A stretch of 64,000 nt of DNA from an uncultured Desulfomicrobiaceae bacterium (lineage in GTDB: Bacteria; Desulfobacterota; Desulfovibrionia; Desulfovibrionales; Desulfomicrobiaceae): assembly GCA_937989665.1 (NCBI GenBank), contig CALKRN010000016.1, positions 31,862 to 95,861 on the forward strand, written 5' to 3'. The position numbers and the translations under genes are program-made. Below the pieces are notes generated by a model. It ran no database searches. It had not been told where the DNA came from and was given only the letters and a program-made list of their open reading frames with translations. Shown in pieces: positions 19,043 to 26,992 of the stretch (position 1 is its first letter; every line of letters starts with the position of its first letter).

Positions 19043-19548
19043 GCCAATCTCCTTGTTTTGGATGTCGGCTCGCAAAATGTGTTCGGATCTCCAGGATATT
19101 TTTAGTATGGGAAACCCGATGATTGTTCGGGCGGATATCCTGAAAATTTTGGCCTGTAAATAGATTTGACGAATCAGATTGATTTGGTCGATAACTATTT
19201 TGAATTTTTTAATCTGTTTTTCATATGGTAAGTGTAGCATGTTAGTTCTTTTTTTTGTGCTTTTTATATCATGCTTCATGCGTAAAAAATATAATTCAAA
19301 AGTACTCTAATATAAAAATCAGAGTGTTATTTCAGCAGGATCCTGGGGCTTGTGAAAGAATGGATTTGCTCTTGACGGGTAGGGCGCAATTCTATACCAA
19401 CCGGGTCGGAAAAAATCATGCCCCACGGATTTGAGAAGAAAGTGGGGATGAGGATGTTTGTTTTTTGCGGGTTAGGCTGGGCCTTGGATGTCCGAGGCCA
19501 AGGTTGCCGGATTGTTCCGGGGAGGATTTTCAACAAAGGATTGTGCCC
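19043..19548 (+). promoter_or_regulatory. divergent tmc / hmc regulatory region
   Basis: This 506-bp region separates divergent tmcD and hmcA. It is much more AT-rich than its surroundings around 19190-19330, with poly-T and TATA-like stretches. Toward hmcA the best promoter candidate is TTGACG (19372-19377) with TATACC (19393-19398), but the 15-bp spacing is short. A TTGTGAAA half-site lies at 19350-19357. A small CCGGA/TCCGG hairpin (19507-19520) lies just before the hmcA ribosome site. No convincing promoter could be picked toward tmcD among several weak AT-rich candidates. No gene is seen. Confidence 0.5.
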
Positions 19549-21093
19549 ATGGAGAAGGGAAGACCAATGCGATGGGTCGGCATCCTGTGCCTGAGTTTGG
19601 GGGTTGCCGGATTTGGTTTCAACGCCCTGGGGAGCAAACAGGAGCGCGCCCCTGAACCAGGAGGGGCAGGGCTCATTGTCATCGACACCCTTGCTGCATC
19701 TGGCAAGCTCTCCTACCCAGTGGTGCGCTTCGATCATGACAAGCACTCCAAAGCGCTGGAGAACAAATGTGACTCCTGTCATGCCATCGCCGAAGGCAGC
19801 AAGGTGACACCGCTTTTTAAGCGTCAAGGGCAGGAAGAACCGGAGCGTATCAAAGCCATCTACCACGACAACTGTATCGGTTGCCATCAGCAAACGGTAC
19901 AGACAGGTAAAAAGAGTGGTCCTGGCAGTGGGGAATGCCGCACTTGTCATGCTGGACCCCAGCCTTCAGTACGCGAGGTAATCCCGTTTGATAAGTCGCT
20001 GCACTACCGGCATGCCTCGTCCAAGATGGTCCAGCCTGCGCCAGGGCAGCGTGACAATTGCTCCAAGTGCCACGCGCAGGATACGCCCGAGAAGCGAAAC
20101 CTTTCGTTTGCCAAGGATAAGGCGGAGGCCCATACGAAGTGCCTTGCCTGCCACTTGGAAGTCACCAAGGCCAAACAGCCATCGGGGCCGATGGAATGCG
20201 CTGGATGTCATGACGCGGCCAAGCGTGCTACCTACAAGGTCGTGCCTGATGTGCCTCGTTTGGAAGCCGGGCAGTCGGCGGCGATGCTCCTCATTGCGCC
20301 AGTATCCAAGTCCGCCACACCTCAAAATACGCGTCGTTCCGTAGTCCCCTTTGACCACAAAGGCCATGAAGCGAAAGTCGATCGCTGTTCGGCATGCCAT
20401 CACGATGCGCGTGCGTATGGCGTTCCTGCTTGCACGCAGTGTCATACAGCTGGCGGGACGAAGGACGGTAAGTTTATTACCATCGAGCAGGCTATGCATC
20501 GTCCTCGGGCTATGGAGAGCTGTATCGGCTGTCACAATGCGAAAAAGGCAACTCCACAGTGTGCTGGTTGTCATGAATTTTTAGGGCGAACTACAAAGAG
20601 TCAGGAAGGAGCATGTGCTAAGTGCCATGTAGAGGTCCAGCTTTCTGATGGTATAGAACAAAACAAGGCGGCTCGTGAGGCGCTTGCCCGGGAACTTTTC
20701 GATGCTATGCCGAAAAAAGATACAGTTATCCGCATCAACGAGATCCCGGAAGTTGTGGAGATTGGTATCCTGTCCAAGGAATACCAGCCGAGTAAATTCC
20801 CGCACCGCAAAATTGTGCAAAAGATTGCCGCTGGCATGGAAAACAGCACCTTGGCGACGTACTTCCACAGTTCACCCAATGCCATGTGTGTTGGATGCCA
20901 CCATAATGCACCGGCATCTGCCAATCCTCCGGCTTGTGCAACCTGTCATAGTAAAGAGTTCCAGGACGTTGATGGGACGAAACCGTCGTTGAAGACGGCC
21001 TATCACCAGCAGTGCATGGGGTGCCATCAACAGATGGGTATCCAAAAGCCAGCGGACACGGCTTGTATCGAGTGTCACGCCAAGAAAGAGTAA
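19549..21093 (+). CDS. hmcA: high-molecular-weight cytochrome c HmcA
   Basis: Periplasmic multiheme cytochrome of 514 residues and the electron-entry subunit of the Hmc complex. An N-terminal signal-like segment (RWVGILCLSLGVAGFGF) is followed by 15 CxxCH motifs. They are grouped as cytochrome c3-like domains: three near residues 70-130, three near 170-220, four near 275-350, one isolated (CAKCH) near 370 and four in the last 75 residues. HmcA of D. vulgaris is known for 16 hemes; one motif of the second group seems absent here. ATG 19549 (AAGGA 8 bases upstream) gives the N-terminus MEKGRPMRW. First gene of hmcABCDEF. Confidence 0.9.
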   Translation: MEKGRPMRWVGILCLSLGVAGFGFNALGSKQERAPEPGGAGLIVIDTLAASGKLSYPVVRFDHDKHSKALENKCDSCHAIAEGSKVTPLFKRQGQEEPERIKAIYHDNCIGCHQQTVQTGKKSGPGSGECRTCHAGPQPSVREVIPFDKSLHYRHASSKMVQPAPGQRDNCSKCHAQDTPEKRNLSFAKDKAEAHTKCLACHLEVTKAKQPSGPMECAGCHDAAKRATYKVVPDVPRLEAGQSAAMLLIAPVSKSATPQNTRRSVVPFDHKGHEAKVDRCSACHHDARAYGVPACTQCHTAGGTKDGKFITIEQAMHRPRAMESCIGCHNAKKATPQCAGCHEFLGRTTKSQEGACAKCHVEVQLSDGIEQNKAAREALARELFDAMPKKDTVIRINEIPEVVEIGILSKEYQPSKFPHRKIVQKIAAGMENSTLATYFHSSPNAMCVGCHHNAPASANPPACATCHSKEFQDVDGTKPSLKTAYHQQCMGCHQQMGIQKPADTACIECHAKKE

Positions 21094-21121
21094 CCCCAAG
21101 GGCGAAAGGAGCGAGAGCACC

Positions 21122-22177
21122 ATGAAACGGAGAACATTCATTGGCATGCTGACTGGAGCCGGGGCTTCTTTGCTCGCGGGCTCGGCGACTGCCGGTGGAA
21201 CACATCATTTTACTGGATATCCCGATAGTTACGGCGTTCTTTTTGACAGCACGAAGTGTATTGGGTGCCGAAAATGTGAGGCTGCATGTAATGCGGTGAA
21301 TGAACTACCTAAGCCGCAGCTCCCTTTTGATGACCTTTCCGTGTTGGAAAATCGACGCCGTACCCATCATGATACGTATACAGTAGTGAATAAATATGAA
21401 TATGATGGCAAACCAGTATTTCGAAAAATTCAATGCAATCATTGTCAAGAACCTGCCTGTGCTTCTGCGTGTTTTGTTGGTGCATTTAAAAAAGAGCCAA
21501 CTGGTGCGGTTAGCTATGATGCATCTCGTTGTGTTGGCTGTCGGTACTGTATGATTGCTTGTCCTTTTGAGATCCCAACCTATGAATATCACGATCCTAT
21601 AACACCGCGGGTTCGCAAATGTACTTTCTGTCAGCCGCGTATTCTTGAAGGGAAATTGCCTGGATGTGTAGAATCGTGTCCAAAAGGAGCGCTTGTCTTT
21701 GGCCGTCGTGACGAGCTCCTTCGCATTGCTCGGGAGCGTATCCGGAAGCATCCGGAGCGCTATGTGAATCATATCTATGGGGAACAAGAGATGGGAGGGA
21801 CGAATTGGCTCTACATCTCTGGTGTGCCGTTTGAGGCCATCGGCATGCGAGAAGATCTTGGCATTACTCCGGCACCTCAGCTGACAACCGGCGCGCTCTC
21901 GGTCGTCCCGGCGGTGGTGGGGCTATGGCCGCTGTTTCTGACTGGGGCCTATGCCATCACGAAACGGAAGGAGCAAATTGCTGCCGAAGAGCGAGAGCAG
22001 ACAGTGCACCGCGCCGTGGCGGAAGCCGAGGCTGAAGCTGCTAAAAAACTGGCTGCTGCCCTGGAAAAGGCGGAGCGGGACAAGCAGGCGGCGATTGATC
22101 GAGAAGTGAAAAAGGCGCTCAAAGAAGCAGAAGAAGCCCGCAAAAAGGCTGAGGCTGCATCGGAAGGCGAGGAGTAA
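21122..22177 (+). CDS. hmcB: Hmc complex four-cluster ferredoxin-like subunit HmcB
   Basis: Iron-sulfur protein of 351 residues. The N-terminus MKRRTFIGMLTGAGASLLAG is twin-arginine-like (RRTFIG), placing the iron-sulfur domain in the periplasm. Sixteen cysteines for four [4Fe-4S] clusters are visible in CIGCRKCEAAC, CNHCQEPACASAC, CVGCRYCMIAC and CTFCQPR---GCVESC. A membrane span lies at about residues 258-280 (VVPAVVGLWPLFLTGAYA). The last 70 residues form a long Ala/Glu/Lys-rich helix, probably a cytoplasmic coiled coil. It connects HmcA to the membrane subunit HmcC, whose gene begins 9 bp downstream. Confidence 0.93.
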   Translation: MKRRTFIGMLTGAGASLLAGSATAGGTHHFTGYPDSYGVLFDSTKCIGCRKCEAACNAVNELPKPQLPFDDLSVLENRRRTHHDTYTVVNKYEYDGKPVFRKIQCNHCQEPACASACFVGAFKKEPTGAVSYDASRCVGCRYCMIACPFEIPTYEYHDPITPRVRKCTFCQPRILEGKLPGCVESCPKGALVFGRRDELLRIARERIRKHPERYVNHIYGEQEMGGTNWLYISGVPFEAIGMREDLGITPAPQLTTGALSVVPAVVGLWPLFLTGAYAITKRKEQIAAEEREQTVHRAVAEAEAEAAKKLAAALEKAERDKQAAIDREVKKALKEAEEARKKAEAASEGEE

Positions 22178-22186
22178 GGAGGGCGT

Positions 22187-23356
22187 ATGGCGCATGTTGG
22201 AGCACCGAGCACGAAATTTTGGACGCCAGCTAATATCCTGACCGCCATCATTTTGGTGGTAGGAATTGTGCTGACTGTGAAGCGTTTTACTATGGGGATT
22301 GGATCGGTTTCGAACCTTTCTGATGACAATCCTTGGGGCATTTGGATCGGCTTTGACCTTCTCTGTGGTGTGGCCCTTGCGGCGGGTGGGTATACAACAA
22401 CGGCAGCAGTTTATCTGTTTGGAATGAAGAAGTTTCACTCCGCAGTCCGTCCCGCCATCACCACGGCCTTTTTGGGCTACGCCTTCGTGGTCTTTGCGCT
22501 CCTCTATGACTTGGGCCGCTACTACCGGCTCCCGTATCCGCTAACGATTTATCCTGGACCCACCTCCTTTCTTTTTGAAGTCGGTCTGTGTGTCGCACTC
22601 TATTTGACTGTTTTGGCCATTGAATTCTCTCCCTTTTTGTGGGAGGTGATTGGTTGGGCCAAAATCCGTCATTTGGTTCATAAGCTGACATTGGCATTGA
22701 CCATCTTTGGTGTCATCCTTTCCACTTTACATCAATCTTCCTTAGGTGGGCTTTATCTCATCGCGCCATCTAAGCTTCATCCGTTATGGTACTCTATCTA
22801 TCTGCCGCTCTTTTTCTTTATTTCGAGTATCCCTGCTGGTCTTTCCATGGTTATTTTAGAAGGTTCATTGTCGCACAAGTATCTTGCTCATAAAATGGAT
22901 GATGAACACCATCATGGATTCTCTCATGTGGTGCTAGGTTTCTCCAAAGCAGCTTCTGTGGTACTCTTTGCATATTTTTGCATGAAGTGGATCGGTGTGG
23001 CTATGGACAATAACTGGAGTCATCTGAGCACTGGATGGGGATGGTGGTTTTTAGTGGAAGTCCTCGGCTTTGTTCTGCTGCCGTGCCTCCTCTATGCCAT
23101 GGCTGCACGTGAGAAGAACGAACGCCTCGCTTTTTGGGCTTCGGTCATGACGGTGGCAGGTATCATCCTCAATCGCCTCAATGTCTCCATTATTGCTTTC
23201 AATTGGCGCTTGCCTGCAGAGGCCCGGTATTTCCCCTCAGTGGAGGAATTTCTCATCACGGTATTTATCGTAACGCTGGAAATCACGATTTTGCGTATTT
23301 GCCTCAACAAGCTCCCGATTTTATACCAGCATCCCCAATTCCGGGATGCCCACTAG
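22187..23356 (+). CDS. hmcC: Hmc complex integral membrane subunit HmcC (NrfD/PsrC family)
   Basis: Polytopic membrane protein of 389 residues from the NrfD/PsrC family, which partners with HmcB-type iron-sulfur subunits. About ten hydrophobic spans are visible. The first is ILTAIILVVGIVLTV; the family-like DNPWGIWIGFDLLCGVALA and HQSSLGGLYLIAP follow; the last lie near residues 340-375 (FLITVFIVTLEITIL). It has no cofactor motif and would couple electron transfer to the membrane, possibly through quinone or proton movement. GGAGGGCG precedes ATG 22187. It sits between hmcB and the tiny hmcD. Confidence 0.93.
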   Translation: MAHVGAPSTKFWTPANILTAIILVVGIVLTVKRFTMGIGSVSNLSDDNPWGIWIGFDLLCGVALAAGGYTTTAAVYLFGMKKFHSAVRPAITTAFLGYAFVVFALLYDLGRYYRLPYPLTIYPGPTSFLFEVGLCVALYLTVLAIEFSPFLWEVIGWAKIRHLVHKLTLALTIFGVILSTLHQSSLGGLYLIAPSKLHPLWYSIYLPLFFFISSIPAGLSMVILEGSLSHKYLAHKMDDEHHHGFSHVVLGFSKAASVVLFAYFCMKWIGVAMDNNWSHLSTGWGWWFLVEVLGFVLLPCLLYAMAAREKNERLAFWASVMTVAGIILNRLNVSIIAFNWRLPAEARYFPSVEEFLITVFIVTLEITILRICLNKLPILYQHPQFRDAH

Positions 23357-23366
23357 GAGGTTCGCG

Positions 23367-23516
23367 ATGGAGTTCATGACCTATCACGACTTCATGTTCT
23401 GGACCAAGGGCATGGCCTACGTGGGCATGGGACTGGCCTTGGTCGGATTCATCGTGTTTTGGAATTTTCTGACAACCCGTGAAGATGATCGCTTCGCGGA
23501 CAAGGAAGAAGAATAG
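23367..23516 (+). CDS. hmcD: Hmc complex small membrane subunit HmcD
   Basis: Very short gene (49 residues) with TAGGAGG ending 6 bases before ATG 23367. The product has one membrane span (YVGMGLALVGFIVFWNFL, about residues 19-36) and a strongly acidic C-terminal tail ending in DKEEE. Position between hmcC and hmcE and the single-span architecture match HmcD of Desulfovibrio vulgaris. Its role within the complex is not established. hmcE begins 22 bp downstream with its own ribosome site. Confidence 0.85.
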   Translation: MEFMTYHDFMFWTKGMAYVGMGLALVGFIVFWNFLTTREDDRFADKEEE

Positions 23517-23538
23517 GCCTCGGCCAAGGAGACAATCT

Positions 23539-24213
23539 ATGTATGAACTGTTGACTGGGCCACTGCTGTGGTTTTCTTTTGCGGTGTTTTTCATTGGTCT
23601 CGGCGTACGCGTCTGGTTCTATTTTCAGGGCTTGGATTGGCGCCTCGATCGAGTGGCCTATACGACCCAGTTGCCCTATGGACTGAAAGGCGCGTGGCGT
23701 TCAGTGTATAAGTGGCTCATTCCCTTTGGCACGCATAGCTGGAGGGAGAAGCCTGTATTTACCCTCATCTTCTTTGTCTTCCATATTGGATTGGTAATTG
23801 TCCCCATTTTCCTCGAAGGCCATGTCGTCATGATTCGCAACGGGATCGGTGTGTCATGGCCGACGCTGCCGCAAGGATTGGCTGATTTTCTCGCCATTGC
23901 CGCTTTTTTAGCTGGAGTGGGCATCGGTATCCGTCGGTTTGCCTTGCCCGAGGTGCGCATTCTCACGGATGCCAAAGATGTGGCCTTGCTCCTCCTCACC
24001 CTCGCCTTGCTTGCTTCGGGCATCATGGCGGCCCGGCATACGGAAAGTTATATGACGTGGCTCACCGTGCATGTCTTGTGCGGCCACATCGTGTTGTTGG
24101 CTGCTCCATTCACCAAGTTGGCGCATATTGCCCTCTTCTTCTGTACGCGTATCCAGTTGGGAATGGATTTTGGTATCAAACGCGGTGGAATGAAGACCAA
24201 TTTTGACTGGTAA
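23539..24213 (+). CDS. hmcE: Hmc complex membrane cytochrome b subunit HmcE
   Basis: Membrane protein of 224 residues, NarI-like, with five spans ([85 protein letters not shown]). Histidines in the second and last spans are the likely heme b ligands. The frame is open 20 codons upstream inside hmcD, but ATG 23539 is preceded by AAGGAG (8 bases) and starts [11 protein letters not shown] like other HmcE proteins. It is the paralogue of TmcC at 17112. It passes electrons to HmcF, whose start follows 13 bp downstream. Confidence 0.9.
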   Translation: MYELLTGPLLWFSFAVFFIGLGVRVWFYFQGLDWRLDRVAYTTQLPYGLKGAWRSVYKWLIPFGTHSWREKPVFTLIFFVFHIGLVIVPIFLEGHVVMIRNGIGVSWPTLPQGLADFLAIAAFLAGVGIGIRRFALPEVRILTDAKDVALLLLTLALLASGIMAARHTESYMTWLTVHVLCGHIVLLAAPFTKLAHIALFFCTRIQLGMDFGIKRGGMKTNFDW

Positions 24214-24226
24214 GCGAGGATTGACC

Positions 24227-25609
24227 ATGCCCGAAGGAAAGCTCTGCAATAAAAAGCCTGTCTCCACTCGTGAAGAGCTCGATGCATTGCTCGCAGATAC
24301 CAATGGACGACAGTATTATGCGGAAATGGAACAATTGGATGTGGATGCCGATGCCTTATGGGCTACCATCCAAAAAAGTATGAAATCTCGACTCAAGACA
24401 TGGTTGGAAATTTGTGCCCATTGTGGTCTTTGCGCCGACAGCTGTTTTTTGTATACAGTCAATCAAAAGGATCCGACTCAGGTTCCTTCGTACAAAATCC
24501 AGTCTACCTTAGGCGAGATAGTTCGGCGGAAGGGCAAAGTCTCCAATGAATTTATGCGAATGTGCATGGATACGGCGTGGTCCAAATGCACATGCTGTAA
24601 TCGTTGCGGGACCTATTGTCCGTATGGCATCGACATGGGGGTCATGTTTAGCTATTTACGTGGTCTTCTCCATTCGCAAGGGTTCGTTCCTTGGGAGCTC
24701 AAGATTGGTTCCGGCATGCATCGTCTCTTTCGAGCGCAGATGGATGTGACGGTGGAAGATTTTGTGGATACATGCCAGTGGATGGTGGAAGAAGCGCAGG
24801 ACGAGTGGCCGTGTCTAGAAATCCCCATCGATAAGGAAGATGCAGACATCGTATATATGATCAATGCCCGCGAAGCTAAGCATTATCCTGAAGATATTGT
24901 GGAAGCCGCGATTCTGTTTCATATTGCGGGCGAGAATTGGACCATGCCGAGTGTCGGCTGGGAGATGACGAGTCTTGCCATGTTCGCCGGCGACTGGGAG
25001 GCCTGTAAGATGCAGGTTGAGACCATCTATAGTGCGATGGAACGGCTGCGGCCTAAACGCATGGTGGCGACGGAGTGCGGCCATGCCTACCGCGCGACGG
25101 TTATCGAAGGCCCCTATTGGGCGGGGCGCCCGGATGGCAAGCCGCCGGTCGAGTGTATTCATTATGTAGAATGGGTGGCAGAAGCCTTAGAAACTGGGAA
25201 GCTCAAGATCGACCCAAGCAAGAAAATCAAAGAACCTGTTACGGTGCAAGATTCCTGTAACTATGTGCGTAACGCAGGACTTCGGGAATGTACACGCATT
25301 ATTATGAAGCATATCGCTGAAGATTTTCGAGAGATGACGCCGTGTAAAGAGCATAACTATTGCTGTGGCGGCGGCGGTGGCTTTAATGGCATCGGTCGCT
25401 ATCGGAAACAGCGCAATATTGCACTCAAGATGAAGCGGGAACAAATCCTGGCTACCGGCGCAAAGTTAGTTGTAGCGCCATGCCATAACTGTTGGGATGC
25501 TATCCGGGATTTGGAAGAAGAGTATCAAATCGGCATCAAATGGACGTTCCTCAAGCCTCTCCTCATCAAGATGGTGGAAGTGCCTCCGCATTTGCGGCCC
25601 GAGGAGTAA
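24227..25609 (+). CDS. hmcF: Hmc complex HdrD-like iron-sulfur subunit HmcF
   Basis: Cytoplasmic iron-sulfur protein of 460 residues. Ferredoxin-type motifs [11 protein letters not shown] (about residue 64) and [14 protein letters not shown] (about residue 122) are followed by two cysteine-rich CCG-type domains ([15 protein letters not shown] with [18 protein letters not shown]). This is the HdrD-like catalytic architecture, and length equals that known for HmcF. ATG 24227 has GAGGA upstream; an earlier in-frame ATG at 24203 lies inside hmcE and is not preferred. It ends the structural hmc genes, with regulatory genes following on the same strand. Confidence 0.92.
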   Translation: MPEGKLCNKKPVSTREELDALLADTNGRQYYAEMEQLDVDADALWATIQKSMKSRLKTWLEICAHCGLCADSCFLYTVNQKDPTQVPSYKIQSTLGEIVRRKGKVSNEFMRMCMDTAWSKCTCCNRCGTYCPYGIDMGVMFSYLRGLLHSQGFVPWELKIGSGMHRLFRAQMDVTVEDFVDTCQWMVEEAQDEWPCLEIPIDKEDADIVYMINAREAKHYPEDIVEAAILFHIAGENWTMPSVGWEMTSLAMFAGDWEACKMQVETIYSAMERLRPKRMVATECGHAYRATVIEGPYWAGRPDGKPPVECIHYVEWVAEALETGKLKIDPSKKIKEPVTVQDSCNYVRNAGLRECTRIIMKHIAEDFREMTPCKEHNYCCGGGGGFNGIGRYRKQRNIALKMKREQILATGAKLVVAPCHNCWDAIRDLEEEYQIGIKWTFLKPLLIKMVEVPPHLRPEE

Positions 25610-25654
25610 GTCTCGGCGCGCTTTGTGCGCGTCGCAACCCGACGGAGTTGACCG

Positions 25655-26572
25655 ATGTTCAAGAAGATTTTGTTCGCCACATCTGGATCGCCTTGCTGTG
25701 ACGCTGCGGCTCGAGTCGCTTTTGACATGGCGGTGCGCTACAATGCGGAACTTTTCGTCTTCCATGTGCTTGGGGTGCCCAGTCGTGGTTTCAGCCATGT
25801 CGTGGTCGATGTCCGCACTGGAGAAAAAGTGGAGCTTGATGCCGATTATATCGCCTGGGTTCAAGAGGAGTTGAAAAACACCTATGAGCGCCAGCTTCGA
25901 TCCGGAGCTCGCTGCACCATTGAAGCGGTGGTGGGGTTGCCGCACCGGGAAATCCTCCGCAAGGCCCGTCAGGAGGACGTGGATATCATCGTCATGGGGG
26001 CAAGCACGACCGGCTGTGAAGGCGATTCAGAAGCTTATCCCAAGCATTTCGCTGGTTCGACGCTGCAACAAGTCGCAAAGGCCTCGAAAGCGCCAGTGTT
26101 GGTGGTGAATCGTCCTGCGGCGTCGTTTTGGGGCGGGTTCTCGACCATCGTTTTTGGTGCGGACTTCTCCCGTGCTTCTGAGTATGCATTTCAATTTGCC
26201 CTCAAAACCGCTCGCGAGCTCGGGGCAAAACTGTATGTGTTTCATGCGGTGGATATCGAGTCCCAGCATGGCCTTATCTCCCAGCAGGAAATCGACGATC
26301 GGATGCTTGAGGCCCGAGACCGCATCCGCCGCAAGTATTTACTTCAGGCCAAGGGCTATAAAGATGTCAGCGCCGATGTGTGGGAAGGTATTCCCTATGT
26401 GGAGATCGTGAAATATGCGCGGGAGCGCCAGGCGGATCTCATTGTTATGGCGCACCACTCTCGGGTGACTTCAGATGGGGCATTAGGCCGAACCCTAGAG
26501 CAGGTGCTGTTGCGGGCGTCTTGTCCGGTGGTTTCGGTAAACCGACCGGACAAGGTGGTGGACAACGACTAA
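25655..26572 (+). CDS. tandem universal stress protein (two UspA domains)
   Basis: Cytoplasmic protein of 305 residues with two UspA domains. Domain 1 is at about 1-150: KKILFATSGSPCCDAAAR, then VDIIVMGASTTG. Domain 2 is at about 155-297: STIVFGADFSRASEYAF, then ADLIVMAHHSR and GRTLEQVLLRASCPV. The G-2x-G-9x-G(S/T) ATP-binding pattern is recognisable only loosely in either domain. Usp proteins respond to starvation and redox stress, often by binding ATP or AMP. The gene lies 45 bp after hmcF and 12 bp before a receiver gene with no terminator visible ahead of it, so it is probably expressed with hmc. Confidence 0.85.
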   Translation: MFKKILFATSGSPCCDAAARVAFDMAVRYNAELFVFHVLGVPSRGFSHVVVDVRTGEKVELDADYIAWVQEELKNTYERQLRSGARCTIEAVVGLPHREILRKARQEDVDIIVMGASTTGCEGDSEAYPKHFAGSTLQQVAKASKAPVLVVNRPAASFWGGFSTIVFGADFSRASEYAFQFALKTARELGAKLYVFHAVDIESQHGLISQQEIDDRMLEARDRIRRKYLLQAKGYKDVSADVWEGIPYVEIVKYARERQADLIVMAHHSRVTSDGALGRTLEQVLLRASCPVVSVNRPDKVVDND

Positions 26573-26584
26573 GAGGGGGAGACT

Positions 26585-26938
26585 ATGGCCAAGAAGATTC
26601 TGATCATCGATGACGATCCCAACATCGTCACTTATCTGGAAGACATCTTCCAGGACAATGGCTACGCCACGTGTAAAGCCACGGATGGGGCGGACGCTAT
26701 GGATGTGGTGCGGAGCGAGCGTCCGGATCTCATTACCTTGGACCTGGAAATGCCCAAGGAGTGGGGGCCACGTTTTTATCGCGCCTTGACTCAAGACGAA
26801 GAGTTTAGTCACATTCCAGTTATCGTCATCAGTGGATTGGCGGGCAACAAATATGCCATCCCTAAGGCGGTGGCCTCGTTCACCAAACCTTTTGATCGAG
26901 ATGAACTCCTGAAAGTGGTCAAGGAAACCATCGGCTAA
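26585..26938 (+). CDS. rrf1: single-domain response regulator (Rrf1-like)
   Basis: CheY-like receiver of 117 residues without an output domain. The acidic pocket is IIDDDPN (about 8-12), the phosphoacceptor is Asp53 in TLDLEMP, the switch residue is in VISG, and the conserved lysine is Lys101 in FTKPFD. All catalytic positions are intact. In D. vulgaris the hmc operon is followed by rrf1 (a receiver) and rrf2; by position this is the rrf1 equivalent, although I infer this from context rather than alignment. A strong terminator lies immediately downstream. The likely partner is the kinase starting at 26993. Confidence 0.85.
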   Translation: MAKKILIIDDDPNIVTYLEDIFQDNGYATCKATDGADAMDVVRSERPDLITLDLEMPKEWGPRFYRALTQDEEFSHIPVIVISGLAGNKYAIPKAVASFTKPFDRDELLKVVKETIG

Positions 26939-26945
26939 TGGAGGA

Positions 26946-26981
26946 GCAGCCCTCGCCGTTCGGGGCGAGGGCTGCTTGTTT
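26946..26981 (+). terminator. rho-independent terminator after the receiver gene
   Basis: Perfect 12-bp stem GCAGCCCTCGCC / GGCGAGGGCTGC (26946-26957, 26964-26975) with a 6-base loop, followed by TTGTTT. It begins 8 bp after the receiver stop. The short T-tract suggests partial read-through into the kinase gene that starts 12 bp later. Confidence 0.8.
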
Positions 26982-26992
26982 GGGATAGAGTT

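Noticed and set aside
19043..19279. 79-codon N-terminal extension of tmcD
   Set aside because: AT-rich, Lys/Ile-rich translation without homology; a proper ribosome site lies before 19042.
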